Origin: Halocatena pleomorpha
GTDB lineage: Archaea; Halobacteriota; Halobacteria; Halobacteriales; Haloarculaceae
Assembly: GCF_003862495.1 (NCBI RefSeq)
Contig: NZ_RRCH01000003.1
Location: 248,001 to 312,000 of the forward strand
DNA: 64,000 nucleotides
Direction of reading: 5' to 3'
This document shows, in pieces, positions 44,108 through 53,679 of this stretch. The position numbers and the translations under genes were made by a program. The notes below the pieces were generated by a model. The model searched no databases, was not told the DNA's origin, and worked only from the letters and a program-made list of their open reading frames with translations. The number at the start of each line of letters is the position of its first letter. Within the stretch, counting starts at the first letter, position 1.

Positions 44108-44848
44108 TCATATCCACACGTTCGAGGACGTTACGGCCTCGTATCGACTGCGGACGGTCTCCCAATCGACGACATCGAGGAACGCATCCACGTACGCTCC
44201 TCGGTCGTTCGTGTACTGGAGGTAGTAAGCGTGTTCCCATACGTCGATAACGAGCAACGGTGTCGCACCCTGAACCGCGAGATCATTGTGCGCTTCCGCC
44301 TGAGTCACTAACAACCGATCCGCCAGATGATCGTAGACGAGTAACCCCCATCCGGAGCTTTCCACGTTCTTGGCCGCCGTACAGAACTCCGCGATAGCTC
44401 CATCAACGGATCCGAAATCCCGTTCGAGAGCGGTTGCGAGTCCGCCTGCTGGGCGTCCACCGCCATTGGGTGACATACTCTCCCAGAAAACCGAATGCAA
44501 AATATGGCCTGACACGTTGAATGAAAGATCTCTTTTAATTGGTTTGATACTATTGAATCGATCTTTCTGTCTCATAGTATCTAATTTGTCGAGGGCTTCG
44601 TTCGCCCCATCAACGTAGCCCTGATGATGTTTGTCGTGGTGGAGTCGCATGATCTGCTCGTCGATGGCTGGCGCAAGCGCATCGTAGTCGTATGGGAGCG
44701 GTGGTAGTGTGTACCGATCGTTTTTCGATGATTCCGTTCCCACTGCAAGCGCGTCCTCAACGCCGACCGCAGCGATCCCTGCGGTCGCTCCGAGTAGTTG
44801 TAGCATCGTTCGTCGGGTCGTCCCATCATCGTTCGTGGATTCGTGCAT
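44108..44848 (-). CDS. Fe/Mn superoxide dismutase with a Tat signal
   Basis: A 246-residue protein. Residues 1-38 form a twin-arginine signal (GTTRRTMLQLLG, then a hydrophobic stretch ending DALAVG). The mature part has the metal ligands His70 (LHHDKHH), His118 (GHILHSVFW), Asp202 and His206 (IDVWEHAYY). It converts superoxide to peroxide and oxygen. The Tat signal predicts export, whereas most haloarchaeal SODs are cytoplasmic. A His occupies the region where MnSODs have a second-sphere Gln, as in other archaeal SODs. Confidence 0.92.
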   Translation of the reverse strand: MHESTNDDGTTRRTMLQLLGATAGIAAVGVEDALAVGTESSKNDRYTLPPLPYDYDALAPAIDEQIMRLHHDKHHQGYVDGANEALDKLDTMRQKDRFNSIKPIKRDLSFNVSGHILHSVFWESMSPNGGGRPAGGLATALERDFGSVDGAIAEFCTAAKNVESSGWGLLVYDHLADRLLVTQAEAHNDLAVQGATPLLVIDVWEHAYYLQYTNDRGAYVDAFLDVVDWETVRSRYEAVTSSNVWI

Positions 44849-44939
44849 AGCTATCGGTAACTGGCCTTTCACAAAAAGATAGTGTTACTGTTCTATTCCG
44901 GATACATTGTTGTTTGTTGATGTAATAAGACGGCGACGT

Positions 44940-45779
44940 TCACCCGAGATCAGCGCGCTGGAACCGCCAGTAGCCCAACAGGGGCGGGATAACGAGCCAC
45001 GCCGCGAGGATCACCAGCATGAACCACCCATCCAGATAGAAAGGAGCGTTGGGATCGATCCACGTCGCCTGTCCCGTCTGCTGGGCAACGGAGTCGGGAA
45101 ACACCAGTTGCATCGAATTCATGTACGCGCCGGTCGGGCTGAGCGACCAGACGAGATCTTTGAGGTTCTGTGAGACAGACGTTCCGAGCCGATTGGCAAC
45201 GAATTCGATGATGGTGTTCGGATTGATCGGGAAGGCGTTCCAGAACACGTTCAGGAAAAACCACACACCGATGGCTCCGCCCATCGCCCTGGATCGGGTA
45301 CCTGTGGCGGCAGATAACCCGACTGCGATGCTCACGTACACGACGGCGTACAGCAGTGTCAGCCCCACAAAAGCGACGAAATCACCAACAGCGACATCCG
45401 GGTAGTAGTAGAGCGCCAGCGCCAGTCCGACAACGTAGGCGAACGCGATCGCGCCACCAACGACAATCGATCGAGCAATGAGTTTTCCGAGAACGACGTC
45501 ACGGCGGCTGTTCGGATACGACAGGAGAAATTTGAGATTGCCGCTTTGGCGTTCGCCAGCCACCGAGAGATACGCTGCCACGAGTGCGATCAGGGGGACA
45601 ATGAGAACAGCGACCGCGGTCATCGACCACAGCGAGAGATACATGTTCGGAGCCCCCGAGCTGCCTGTTCCCCAGAAGAACAACACAGTGAAGGCGAGAT
45701 ACAGCAGTCCGATCCCCCGGAGGAGGTTGGACCGCCGGACATCAAGAAGGTCCTTCCGGACGACACCGACGAAGCTCAT
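44940..45779 (-). CDS. ABC-2 type transporter permease
   Basis: A 279-residue membrane protein with six segments. GERQSGNLKFLLSYPNSRRDVVLGKLIARS is the intracellular segment of ABC-2/NosY-like permeases. It pairs with the ATPase gene upstream, whose stop overlaps its start by four bases. Exported substrate unknown. Confidence 0.9.
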   Translation of the reverse strand: MSFVGVVRKDLLDVRRSNLLRGIGLLYLAFTVLFFWGTGSSGAPNMYLSLWSMTAVAVLIVPLIALVAAYLSVAGERQSGNLKFLLSYPNSRRDVVLGKLIARSIVVGGAIAFAYVVGLALALYYYPDVAVGDFVAFVGLTLLYAVVYVSIAVGLSAATGTRSRAMGGAIGVWFFLNVFWNAFPINPNTIIEFVANRLGTSVSQNLKDLVWSLSPTGAYMNSMQLVFPDSVAQQTGQATWIDPNAPFYLDGWFMLVILAAWLVIPPLLGYWRFQRADLG

Positions 45780-46720
45780 GCGATCACCTCCGCAGCCCGT
45801 TCCGTCTCGCCAGACCCCTCTCGTCCACCGTTGGTGTACTCGTTGAACAGGTCTTCGAGGGATGTCTCTTCAACAACGATCCCGGTGACCGTCGACACGC
45901 GGTCGACGTGCTGGATCACGTTTATTTTCGCTTGGGGTGTCGCACAGCTGACGTGGAGCTGAGTGCCATCGATCGTGACATCCGTGACGCCCGCAAGCTG
46001 TCCGAGCGAGAGATCATCAGGCACCGATTCGAGGGTGAGATCGACGACGCCACCCGAACCGGCGTGTTCTCGAAGGTTGTCGATCGTGTCGAGCGCCACG
46101 AGCGACCCCTCGTTCATGATACCAACCCGATCACACACGGCTTCGACTTCCGAAAGAACGTGACTCGAAAAGAAGACGGTCGTCCCAGATTCGGCTTCTG
46201 CCCGGAGAAGGTCACGGAACTCCTGAATGCCGTTGGGATCCAAGCCGGACGTTGGTTCGTCAAGAATGAGTAGATCGGGCGACCCAACCAACGCGATCCC
46301 CAGCGCGAGCCGCTGGGCCATCCCCTTCGAGAACCCACTCACCGGACGATTCACGGCGTCGTTCAATCCAACGCGGTCTAACACGGCGTCCGGATCATCG
46401 GCGGCGTCTTTCATTTGAACACACAGCTTCAGGTGTTCGCGGGCTGTAAGCCGGCCGTACAGTTCCATTCCTTCCGGAAGGACACCGACCCGGCGTCGGA
46501 TTGCGTCGGTTTCGTCCTGTGCGTCGTATCCGAGCACTGTCGCTGATCCCGACGTCGGACGGTGGAAATCCAGTAACATGTTGATCGTCGTCGATTTCCC
46601 GGCACCGTTCGGTCCAAGAAACCCGAATATTTCTCCTTCCTCTATTCGCAGATCCAACTCGTCAACAGCGGTAACGTCTTTGAATCGTTTCGTGAGGGCT
46701 GTGGTATCGATGGCGACCAT
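45776..46720 (-). CDS. ABC transporter ATP-binding protein (ABC-2 partner)
   Basis: A 314-residue protein. Walker A is GPNGAGKST, the signature is SGFSKGMAQR, Walker B is LLILDEPTSGLDPNG, and the switch His is SSHVLSE. A C-terminal regulatory part of about 90 residues follows. The ATG at 46720 (MVAIDTTAL) fits the family; an upstream extension does not. It powers the permease encoded directly downstream. Confidence 0.93.
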   Translation of the reverse strand: MVAIDTTALTKRFKDVTAVDELDLRIEEGEIFGFLGPNGAGKSTTINMLLDFHRPTSGSATVLGYDAQDETDAIRRRVGVLPEGMELYGRLTAREHLKLCVQMKDAADDPDAVLDRVGLNDAVNRPVSGFSKGMAQRLALGIALVGSPDLLILDEPTSGLDPNGIQEFRDLLRAEAESGTTVFFSSHVLSEVEAVCDRVGIMNEGSLVALDTIDNLREHAGSGGVVDLTLESVPDDLSLGQLAGVTDVTIDGTQLHVSCATPQAKINVIQHVDRVSTVTGIVVEETSLEDLFNEYTNGGREGSGETERAAEVIA

Positions 46721-47458
46721 TCGTATTCCCGACACGATCGCCAGAAGTAATAAATGTGGTGAAAACGATTTGGCCCGCATTCAGACTTGTAAACACAGTT
46801 AACGATACGTTACGGACAGTCATGGTGTGCGATGTTCATACATACGAATAGTTATACACTGAAAATGATGGATATTCGATTCTACGGGCGAGTAGGTACG
46901 GTTACTTCTGTTCTAACAGCGTGTTGGTAGTTATAGGTACAGAGAAGATCTGGCTGCGCACGATTCGTATTCGAGGGAATACGACTGCAGAACGTAGTAT
47001 TCGCACGGTTTTGATGTGAATTTTCTCAGCCGAACAGAGATCAGACGTTGTTAAAGCAAATTTGTAAATAGTAGATAATAGTGTTTGCATATCAAATCTG
47101 TCATACACAGCGAAGGGACGCGTCTAGAGGGGGAGATACGATACATAATAATAGTGATAAGACTGGTGTTCCGTACTGGGGAATGCGTAGGTTGGTCACC
47201 ATCGTTTCGGTCATCGCCCGGCCGAATTATTAGAAAGAGCTAACCACTTCCAATCCACCATTGTCGGAACGAAACTCTGTCCCAAACGACAGTATGAACG
47301 GATCAAGGGGACAGATAGTCGTAGAGCGGACGCTTCCCTTCTGAATATCGATCCAGACAAGAGACATCCGACCGCAGCCGATTATTCAGCATTGTGGGAA
47401 TTGGTTTGGGTGGCAGCTCCTCCGTTGTGTTCACCACCGTGCGTCGGCGGTGTATGGC
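46721..47458. other. Intergenic region, AT-rich, no confident gene
   Basis: About 740 bases with A+T-rich parts (46800-46870, 47040-47160). A 68-codon minus frame (46902-47108) has no recognisable feature, and I do not call it. An 11-base CTGTCCCAAAC at 47277-47287 recurs in reverse at 31138-31148. I see nothing else assignable. Confidence 0.5.
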
Positions 47459-48526
47459 TTACAGTTCGATCCTGCCGTCGGTTTCTGCGGCTTCGTAGAT
47501 CGCCTCGATGACGCGCATATCCACGAGTCCGTGGCGACCGTCGGGGTAGATATCGCCGTCGGTGAGCAGTCGGTCAGAGAAATAATCGAACAGTTCCGTC
47601 GTCTCCCGCTCGGCATCAAACGTTTCGTGTGTCACGTCGATTGAAAGATCGTTTCGGGAGAGGTGCAGGCCACACTCGCCGTGGAAGGCGGGCCTGAGTT
47701 CGATCTGTCCCTGCGTTCCGGTGATGGTGAGGCGAGTGTCCTCGTAAGCGTTCTGGCTCGCGGTCGAAACCATCTCACAGTCCTCGAAAATGAGGAGCGA
47801 AGCGGTCCGTTCGTCGGGCACATCGTCGAACGCGTCGTGGGTCGAGACCTGTCGGGACTGAACAGCGATGGGATCGCGGTCCAACAGAAAGCGGGCTGTG
47901 TTGATCGAGTAGATCCCGAGATCCATCACTGTCGTCCCGTAGCCGGTTCGGTCGGGATCAAGCCGCCACTGATCCGGATCGGGAATCATCTCTAGGAGTG
48001 GTTGGCTGTTGTGGCCGCGGACGGAGACCGGCTCTCCGAGAAACCCGTCTTCGATGAGTTCTTTCGCGCGTTGAACGGCCGGATCAGTGTGCATCCGGTA
48101 GCCGATCATCAGGTCGGTGCCAGCGGCCTCACACTGTTCGACCATCTGCTGTGCCCGTTCGACTGTGCTCTCCATCGGCTTTTCACAGAGCACGTCCTTC
48201 CCGTGTGCGGCCGCCGTTTCGACGTATTCGAGGTGGTACGCGTTCGGCGTTCCAACGTACACAGCGTCGTACGCGTCGGTTGCGACGCCGTCGTGGAATT
48301 CCTCGTAGTTGAGCCCCCGATCGACGCCGTTCTCGGCGGCGATTCGCTCGGCTTTGTCCGTGGAACTGCTCACGAGAACTGTCACCTCACCGAGTTCGGA
48401 GGCCGCGATCGCAGGCAGGGCGACATCGACGGTCCACCATCCGAGTCCCAGCAGTGCGTATCGAACTGTTCCCTCTGTCGTCGACTGCCACCGGCGCGTC
48501 TCGTAGCTATCGATCCAATCGAGCAT
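47459..48526 (-). CDS. xacA: Gfo/Idh-family pentose (D-xylose) dehydrogenase, XacA/Gfo6 type
   Basis: A 355-residue NADP-dependent oxidoreductase. RYALLGLGWWTVDVALPAI is the distinctive start of haloarchaeal D-xylose 1-dehydrogenase (Gfo6/XacA), VTVLVSSSTDKA is the cofactor-specificity loop, and CEKPMEST holds the catalytic Lys. It oxidises D-xylose (and probably L-arabinose) at C1, the first step of the oxidative pentose route. The ATG at 48526 was chosen; the upstream open frame overlaps another gene's region and lacks similarity. Confidence 0.82.
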   Translation of the reverse strand: MLDWIDSYETRRWQSTTEGTVRYALLGLGWWTVDVALPAIAASELGEVTVLVSSSTDKAERIAAENGVDRGLNYEEFHDGVATDAYDAVYVGTPNAYHLEYVETAAAHGKDVLCEKPMESTVERAQQMVEQCEAAGTDLMIGYRMHTDPAVQRAKELIEDGFLGEPVSVRGHNSQPLLEMIPDPDQWRLDPDRTGYGTTVMDLGIYSINTARFLLDRDPIAVQSRQVSTHDAFDDVPDERTASLLIFEDCEMVSTASQNAYEDTRLTITGTQGQIELRPAFHGECGLHLSRNDLSIDVTHETFDAERETTELFDYFSDRLLTDGDIYPDGRHGLVDMRVIEAIYEAAETDGRIEL

Positions 48527-48632
48527 TACGGTCCGGTACGACAACCAACTACTAAAACACCGATACTCCTCGGAGAAGCGGTGTAACGACAGCGAACGAT
48601 TCGACGGTCGTGTTTCTCGTAGTGAGAGCGGG

Positions 48633-49676
48633 CTACTGCACGAGTTGCGTAACGTCGAACACTGGTTTGCAGGTTTCGCCGGCGACAAACGCCTCGAAAG
48701 CGTCGTCGGCGTCGAGCAACGAAAACCGATCGTCGACGAACGTTTCACAGTCGACATCTCCCGAGCGGATGAGACGGAACGCCCGTTCGAAATCCTCATA
48801 CATTGACGCGTATGAGCACTGAAGATCGATCTCAGCCCGGACAAGCGGCGAATACGGCATCGTCGTCTCGCCAGTCTGTCCGACGAGAACGATCTGTCCG
48901 CCCTTTCGGACGGCGTCGACAGCCGACGGCAATCCCGAGGGATGGCCGGTCGTATCGAAGACGACATCGAATCCGACGCGATCAGTCAGTTCAGCACACC
49001 GCTCTTCGAACGCCCCAGATTGGACGTTGATCGTTTCGAGTCCCAGCCGCTCGGCCAGTGGCAGCCGGTACGTCCCGTCTTGGTCGACCCCGGAGACGAC
49101 GACGGTTCCGCCCTGTGCGCGAGCTATCTGGGCGGTCAGAAGCCCGATCGGTCCCGGACCTTCAACTAACACCCGGTCACCGGGACTCACACGGGAGTTC
49201 TCGATCACCGCTCGCGCACCGATACTCGTCGGCTCAGCAACGGCCGCGTGCATCGGGTCGACGCCTTCCGGAACAGGATGTAGCGCCCGTTCGGGAACCG
49301 CGACAAACCGTTCGTACGCGCCGTCGTGGTCGACACCCGTGATCACCGCGTTTTGACAGACGTTTTCCTCACCAATAGAACATTGATAACAGTCACCACA
49401 TCCTCGAATTGGTCGCTCAACCACACGATCACCGACCGAGAACGCGGAAACGTCATCGCCGGTTTCGACGATCCGCCCGGTGTATTCGTGACCGATGACG
49501 GTCGGCAGTTCCATCCGCTCGAACGCCGATTCGAACTCGTAGATGCCGGCGTCACTCCCACAGAGTCCCGCGTACTCGACTTCGACGAGCGCCTCGTTTG
49601 ATCCCGGTTCCGGTCGTTCCCGTTCGACGAGTTCCATCGCGCCGTTCGTACGGCTCACTTTCGCCAATCCACGCAT
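48633..49676 (-). CDS. Zinc-dependent MDR alcohol/polyol dehydrogenase
   Basis: A 347-residue medium-chain dehydrogenase. Catalytic zinc ligands are seen in GLCGSDAGIY (Cys), GHEYTG (His-Glu) and a late Glu. The structural zinc site is CGDCYQCSIGEENVC (four Cys). The cofactor motif is VEGPGPIGLL. It resembles sorbitol/threonine/galactitol-type dehydrogenases. It lies upstream of the XacA gene in the same direction, so it may oxidise a sugar or polyol feeding the same route; substrate not proven. Confidence 0.9.
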   Translation of the reverse strand: MRGLAKVSRTNGAMELVERERPEPGSNEALVEVEYAGLCGSDAGIYEFESAFERMELPTVIGHEYTGRIVETGDDVSAFSVGDRVVERPIRGCGDCYQCSIGEENVCQNAVITGVDHDGAYERFVAVPERALHPVPEGVDPMHAAVAEPTSIGARAVIENSRVSPGDRVLVEGPGPIGLLTAQIARAQGGTVVVSGVDQDGTYRLPLAERLGLETINVQSGAFEERCAELTDRVGFDVVFDTTGHPSGLPSAVDAVRKGGQIVLVGQTGETTMPYSPLVRAEIDLQCSYASMYEDFERAFRLIRSGDVDCETFVDDRFSLLDADDAFEAFVAGETCKPVFDVTQLVQ

Positions 49677-49765
49677 GGACGATGAATACTGACAGTCCAG
49701 TGGTTATAATTCTACGGGATACCGCATACCGAAACTGTGATACGAGTTCTGATCCCACGCCCGGT

Positions 49766-50539
49766 ATGGGTTCGTACGAACACACGCCAGTGAGTGTTAG
49801 CGATAAACGAGTCGTCGTCGTCGGTGGGACCAGCGGGATCGGGGAGGCCATCGCTCTGGGATTTGGCAGCGAAGGAGCCGACGTGATCGGGACTAGTCGG
49901 AGCGAGGACAAGGTTGATACCACCGCTACGGCGCTCGAAGAACGCGGTGTGACCACCACGCGGGTCACGTGCGACGTGACCGAGGCGGCAACGATCGAAC
50001 GGGTTCGAGAGGCAGCAATCGAGGAACTCGGCGGCATCGACGTGGTCGTCGTCTCCCAAGGTGCGATCTCCCGGGAGTCGGTTCTCGGAATCGATGATGA
50101 GGACTGGGATCGAGTGACCGATGTCGCGCTTGATGGTGTCCGGCGCGTTACACAAACGTTCGCTCCCGCGATGGCAGACGGCGGTGCCATCATCACCATC
50201 TCCTCGCTGACGGCCAGACTCTCGATGGCGAACCTGCCGGCCTACTCCGCAGCGAAAGGCGGTGTCGAAGCGTTCACACGGGCGGCTGCGAAGGAATTGG
50301 CCCCGGAGATCCGAGTCAACGCGATCGCTCCTGGTTTCGTCATCACGCCACAGAACGAGGCGACCTACGCCGAGGGGACCGACAAACGCGACCGGATCGA
50401 TCGACGCACGCCGCTCGGCCGTGTCGCAGAGCGCGAGGAAATCGTTGGCGGAGCGGTCTTTCTCGCCAGCGACGCAGCATCATACATCACTGGCGAGATC
50501 CTCACGATTGACGGAGGCTTCGCCACAAGCGCCCTATAG
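49766..50539 (+). CDS. Short-chain dehydrogenase/reductase
   Basis: A 257-residue classical SDR. Cofactor motif GGTSGIGEAIALG, catalytic Ser in ISSLTARLS, YSAAKGG (Tyr-x3-Lys) and NAIAPGFVITP are all present. It is divergent from the MDR gene 89 bases away. A role in sugar oxidation, for example as an alternative aldose 1-dehydrogenase, is inferred from the neighbours. The known haloarchaeal L-arabinose dehydrogenase is an extended SDR, which this is not. Confidence 0.9.
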   Translation: MGSYEHTPVSVSDKRVVVVGGTSGIGEAIALGFGSEGADVIGTSRSEDKVDTTATALEERGVTTTRVTCDVTEAATIERVREAAIEELGGIDVVVVSQGAISRESVLGIDDEDWDRVTDVALDGVRRVTQTFAPAMADGGAIITISSLTARLSMANLPAYSAAKGGVEAFTRAAAKELAPEIRVNAIAPGFVITPQNEATYAEGTDKRDRIDRRTPLGRVAEREEIVGGAVFLASDAASYITGEILTIDGGFATSAL

Positions 50540-50568
50540 AGCTGCGAGCAACACCCCTCTTTTCGCGA

Positions 50569-51732
50569 CTAGATCTGAATCACGTTCCCTTCGTGTTCGA
50601 GGCGTCGATTGTAGAGCGCGTCACCGGTCTCTGCGTCGAACACGTGGACGGCTTCGGGTGGGATGTGAACGTGGATATCGCTGTCGGCGTCGATCCGTCG
50701 CATTCCGTCGGCAATCGCGATGAGATCCTCGGTTCCACTCGATGAGTCCGGAAACGTGAGATGGATCACATTCTCATTGCCCATCGGCTCTACCACTGTC
50801 ACGCTCATTGCTGCCGTGTGGTTCTCGTGACTGGTTTCACCCTGTGGTTCGCCATCCGGATCATGGAGTTCGATGTCCTCTGGACGGATACCGAGCACCA
50901 GTCGATCGTTGTCAGACACCGCACTGAGACCGTCCGTGATCCGGTCGTCGAAGGGGTAGGCCAGCTGCTCGGAGACGAACGCCTCATCCTCGTAGCTTCC
51001 ATCAAGGAAGTTCATCGACGGCTCACCGATGAACTGGGCGACGAACATGTTCGTCGGCTCGTGGTACAGTTCGAGTGGCTCACCGACCTGCTGGAGGACG
51101 CCGTCATTCATCACCACCATCCGATCGGACATCGTCATCGCCTCGGTCTGGTCGTGTGTCACGTAGACGGTCGTCACGTCGAGTTGCTCTTGGAGCTGTT
51201 GGAGTTCCGTCCGCATCTGGGCGCGGAGCTTCGCGTCCAGATTCGATAGCGGCTCGTCCATCAAAAACACCTCAGGATCGCGGACGATCGCTCGGCCGAG
51301 CGCCACACGCTGCTGTTGGCCCCCGGATAACTCCTCGGGCCGCCGGTCGAGCAGTTCGGAGATGTCGAGCAACTCCGCGACTTCCTCAACCCGCTGTTTG
51401 CGTTCTTCGTCAGTGAAATCCGGCTCTTCTTCCAACCCGAACTTCATGTTGCCACGCACCGTCATGTGCGGATACAGGGCGTAGTCCTGAAACACCATCG
51501 CAACGTCCCTGTTTTGGGGCGTGCGGTAGTTCATCAGGTCTCCGTCGAACTGTATCTGACCTTCCGAGGGCGTTTCCAGCCCGGCGATCATCCGGAGTGT
51601 CGTCGTCTTGCCACACCCCGATGGACCGACGAGAACGATGAACTCTCCGTCCTCGATATCGACGTTCACGTCATCGACGGCGACAACGTCATCAAAGCGT
51701 TTCGTGAGTGTTTCGATAGTTATGTTAGCCAT
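50569..51732 (-). CDS. Sugar ABC importer ATPase (UgpC/MsmK type; XacJ/XacK-like)
   Basis: A 387-residue ATPase. Walker A is GPSGCGKTT, the signature is LSGGQQQRVALG, Walker B is VFLMDEPLSNLDAKLR, and the switch is VTHDQTEAM. A C-terminal OB-like (TOBE) part follows. In Haloferax the xylose/arabinose importer XacGHIJK uses two ATPases; only this one is present here. It is the last gene of the transporter set, in the order SBP, permease, permease, ATPase. Confidence 0.92.
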   Translation of the reverse strand: MANITIETLTKRFDDVVAVDDVNVDIEDGEFIVLVGPSGCGKTTTLRMIAGLETPSEGQIQFDGDLMNYRTPQNRDVAMVFQDYALYPHMTVRGNMKFGLEEEPDFTDEERKQRVEEVAELLDISELLDRRPEELSGGQQQRVALGRAIVRDPEVFLMDEPLSNLDAKLRAQMRTELQQLQEQLDVTTVYVTHDQTEAMTMSDRMVVMNDGVLQQVGEPLELYHEPTNMFVAQFIGEPSMNFLDGSYEDEAFVSEQLAYPFDDRITDGLSAVSDNDRLVLGIRPEDIELHDPDGEPQGETSHENHTAAMSVTVVEPMGNENVIHLTFPDSSSGTEDLIAIADGMRRIDADSDIHVHIPPEAVHVFDAETGDALYNRRLEHEGNVIQI

Positions 51733-51767
51733 GTTTGCTGTTTATGGTGTAGATGTCCTGAAACCGG

Positions 51768-52694
51768 TTACGCTCCGCCCGTTTGGAGTCCTTTCGCGAA
51801 CTGTTCGGAAAACGCGATGTACAACACCAGCGTCGGCAGCGCAGCGAGAAACGCCGCGGCCATCCGAAGGCCGTAATCGACGCCGGAGATCGAGGCACCG
51901 ATGCCCGACAGCACGAGCGTCATCGTCGCCGCTGTCGCGTTCGCGTACTTGATGATCGTCAACGAGAACAGGAACTCGTTGTAGATCTGCGTGAACTGGT
52001 AGATGAACACCACGCCGAACATCGGCTTCGACAGGGGGAGGACGATGTCCTTGTAGATGCTCGTGAGGCTTTTTCCGTCGATCTTCGCGGCTTCGATGTA
52101 CGAGGTGGGCATGCTCTGGTAGTATCCCCGAAACAGGACCGTGACGATTGGGATTCCGTACGCGATGTGGGTGATCGTCAACGGAACCAACTGCAGATGT
52201 CCGGGTTCGACGAGCTTCAACCGCGCGACTGGCTCAAGCATCTGAGCCAGGGGGAAGACCTGATACCAGAACTTATCGATCGGAATGATAACTGCTTGGT
52301 AGGGCACGAACACGCCGATGAGGAACAGGATGAGGATCCCAACCTGTCCCCGCCAGTCGATCATCGTGAGACCGTAGGCGGCCATGCTGGCGAACACAAT
52401 CGTGATGAGCGTGGCCGGTACCGCCATCACGAGCGAATTGATGATGCCCCCTTGCAGTTGGCTGAAAGCAGTTCCGATGTTTTCGGCCGTCACCCCGTCG
52501 GCACCCGGCGGGAGAAACGGCATCGTATTGGCGATCGATGCGTCGGTTTTGATCGCTGTTAGGATCCCCGCCTCCAGCGGCGCGAGGAAAAACGCGATGA
52601 ACAGCGTCACCACGATGTAGATCCCGAGCCGCCGGGCATTCATCCCGCGCACGATCCCCGCAACGTCGATGTCGGCAAGTGATTCTCGTGCCAT
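51768..52694 (-). CDS. xacI: Sugar ABC importer permease (MalG type; XacI-like)
   Basis: A 308-residue permease with six segments. The EAA loop that touches the ATPase reads YIEAAKIDGKSLTSIYKDIVLPLSKP. The ATG at 52694 (MARESLADID) is two bases after the stop of the preceding permease, so they are coupled. It forms the import channel with the XacH-like protein. Confidence 0.88.
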   Translation of the reverse strand: MARESLADIDVAGIVRGMNARRLGIYIVVTLFIAFFLAPLEAGILTAIKTDASIANTMPFLPPGADGVTAENIGTAFSQLQGGIINSLVMAVPATLITIVFASMAAYGLTMIDWRGQVGILILFLIGVFVPYQAVIIPIDKFWYQVFPLAQMLEPVARLKLVEPGHLQLVPLTITHIAYGIPIVTVLFRGYYQSMPTSYIEAAKIDGKSLTSIYKDIVLPLSKPMFGVVFIYQFTQIYNEFLFSLTIIKYANATAATMTLVLSGIGASISGVDYGLRMAAAFLAALPTLVLYIAFSEQFAKGLQTGGA

Positions 52695-52696
52695 GA

Positions 52697-53641
52697 TCAG
52701 AGACTCCCCTGTCTGTGCTGGTAGTAGAGATACGGCGAGATGACGCCCAGAGCCATGATCAACAGCATGGTAGCGATCGCCGCTCCGTACGCCCACTGAA
52801 CGTTGTTGAACGCCTCCCGCATCATCAGCGTCGCCAGTATGTCAGTGCCTTTCGGTGGCGTGTATCCGCCCGTCAGCGCGTACAGGAAGGTGAACGTCTT
52901 CAGTGCGAACACCATCAACACGACCGCCGCGCTCACTGATGCGGCCTTGAGCTGTGGAATGATGACGCGCAGGTAGATCCTGATTGTACTGGCGCCGTCG
53001 ATCTGTGCGGCCTCGAACTGCGATTCCGGAATCGATTGCAACCCGGCGAGATACACGATCATCGTGTAGCCGCTGAACTGCCAGATCAACGCGAAGATGA
53101 TCGCAGCGAGTGAGAACGACGGATTTCCGAGAAAGTTGATCGGACTGATCCCGAATAATCCAAGCACGACGTTGATGACACCGACTTCGGCGTCGTACAT
53201 CCACACCCACAGTTTCGCTGTCACAACGAACGAGAGGCTCATCGGGAGCAGGTAGATCATCTGTGTCTGCTGTTTAAATCGGAACTGCCTGTCGAGTAGT
53301 ACCGCAAGGAACAGTCCGAGCACGAGACAGATTGCCGTGAACGCGACCAACAGAACGAACGTGTTCATGGCAGCCCGATGGACAGCTGGTTCTGCCAGTG
53401 CTTGGCTGTACATCTCTAGATCTAGACTCGACCAGTCAACAGGTCCGATCCCGGCGGTGTCCGTTAATGAGATTGCGATGTTGTAGCCGATTCCACCGTA
53501 GACGGCAATCCCCATGATCACAAAGGGGATGCCCCAGAACGGAAGGGACCGAACGAAATCCCCGTTGAGGACGTATCGGAACTTCGTCCGCCATCCCACG
53601 GAGTCCGCTACCGACTCCCCGGTTGCTTCGTGTGTAGCCAT
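52697..53641 (-). CDS. xacH: Sugar ABC importer permease (MalF type; XacH-like)
   Basis: A 314-residue permease with six segments. The EAA loop is QFEAAQIDGASTIRIYLRVIIPQL. It sits directly after the solute-binding lipoprotein gene in transcription order and is coupled to the second permease. Part of a CUT1-type pentose importer. Confidence 0.88.
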   Translation of the reverse strand: MATHEATGESVADSVGWRTKFRYVLNGDFVRSLPFWGIPFVIMGIAVYGGIGYNIAISLTDTAGIGPVDWSSLDLEMYSQALAEPAVHRAAMNTFVLLVAFTAICLVLGLFLAVLLDRQFRFKQQTQMIYLLPMSLSFVVTAKLWVWMYDAEVGVINVVLGLFGISPINFLGNPSFSLAAIIFALIWQFSGYTMIVYLAGLQSIPESQFEAAQIDGASTIRIYLRVIIPQLKAASVSAAVVLMVFALKTFTFLYALTGGYTPPKGTDILATLMMREAFNNVQWAYGAAIATMLLIMALGVISPYLYYQHRQGSL

Positions 53642-53679
53642 AACAGATTGCTTATTGGATGAATTGTATCACTTATGAG

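Noticed and set aside
47459-48967. Longer version of the XacA-type dehydrogenase with 147 extra N-terminal residues
   Set aside because: The extension is Ser/Arg-rich, overlaps the MDR gene in another frame and has no similarity to the family, which starts near MLDWIDSYETRRW.
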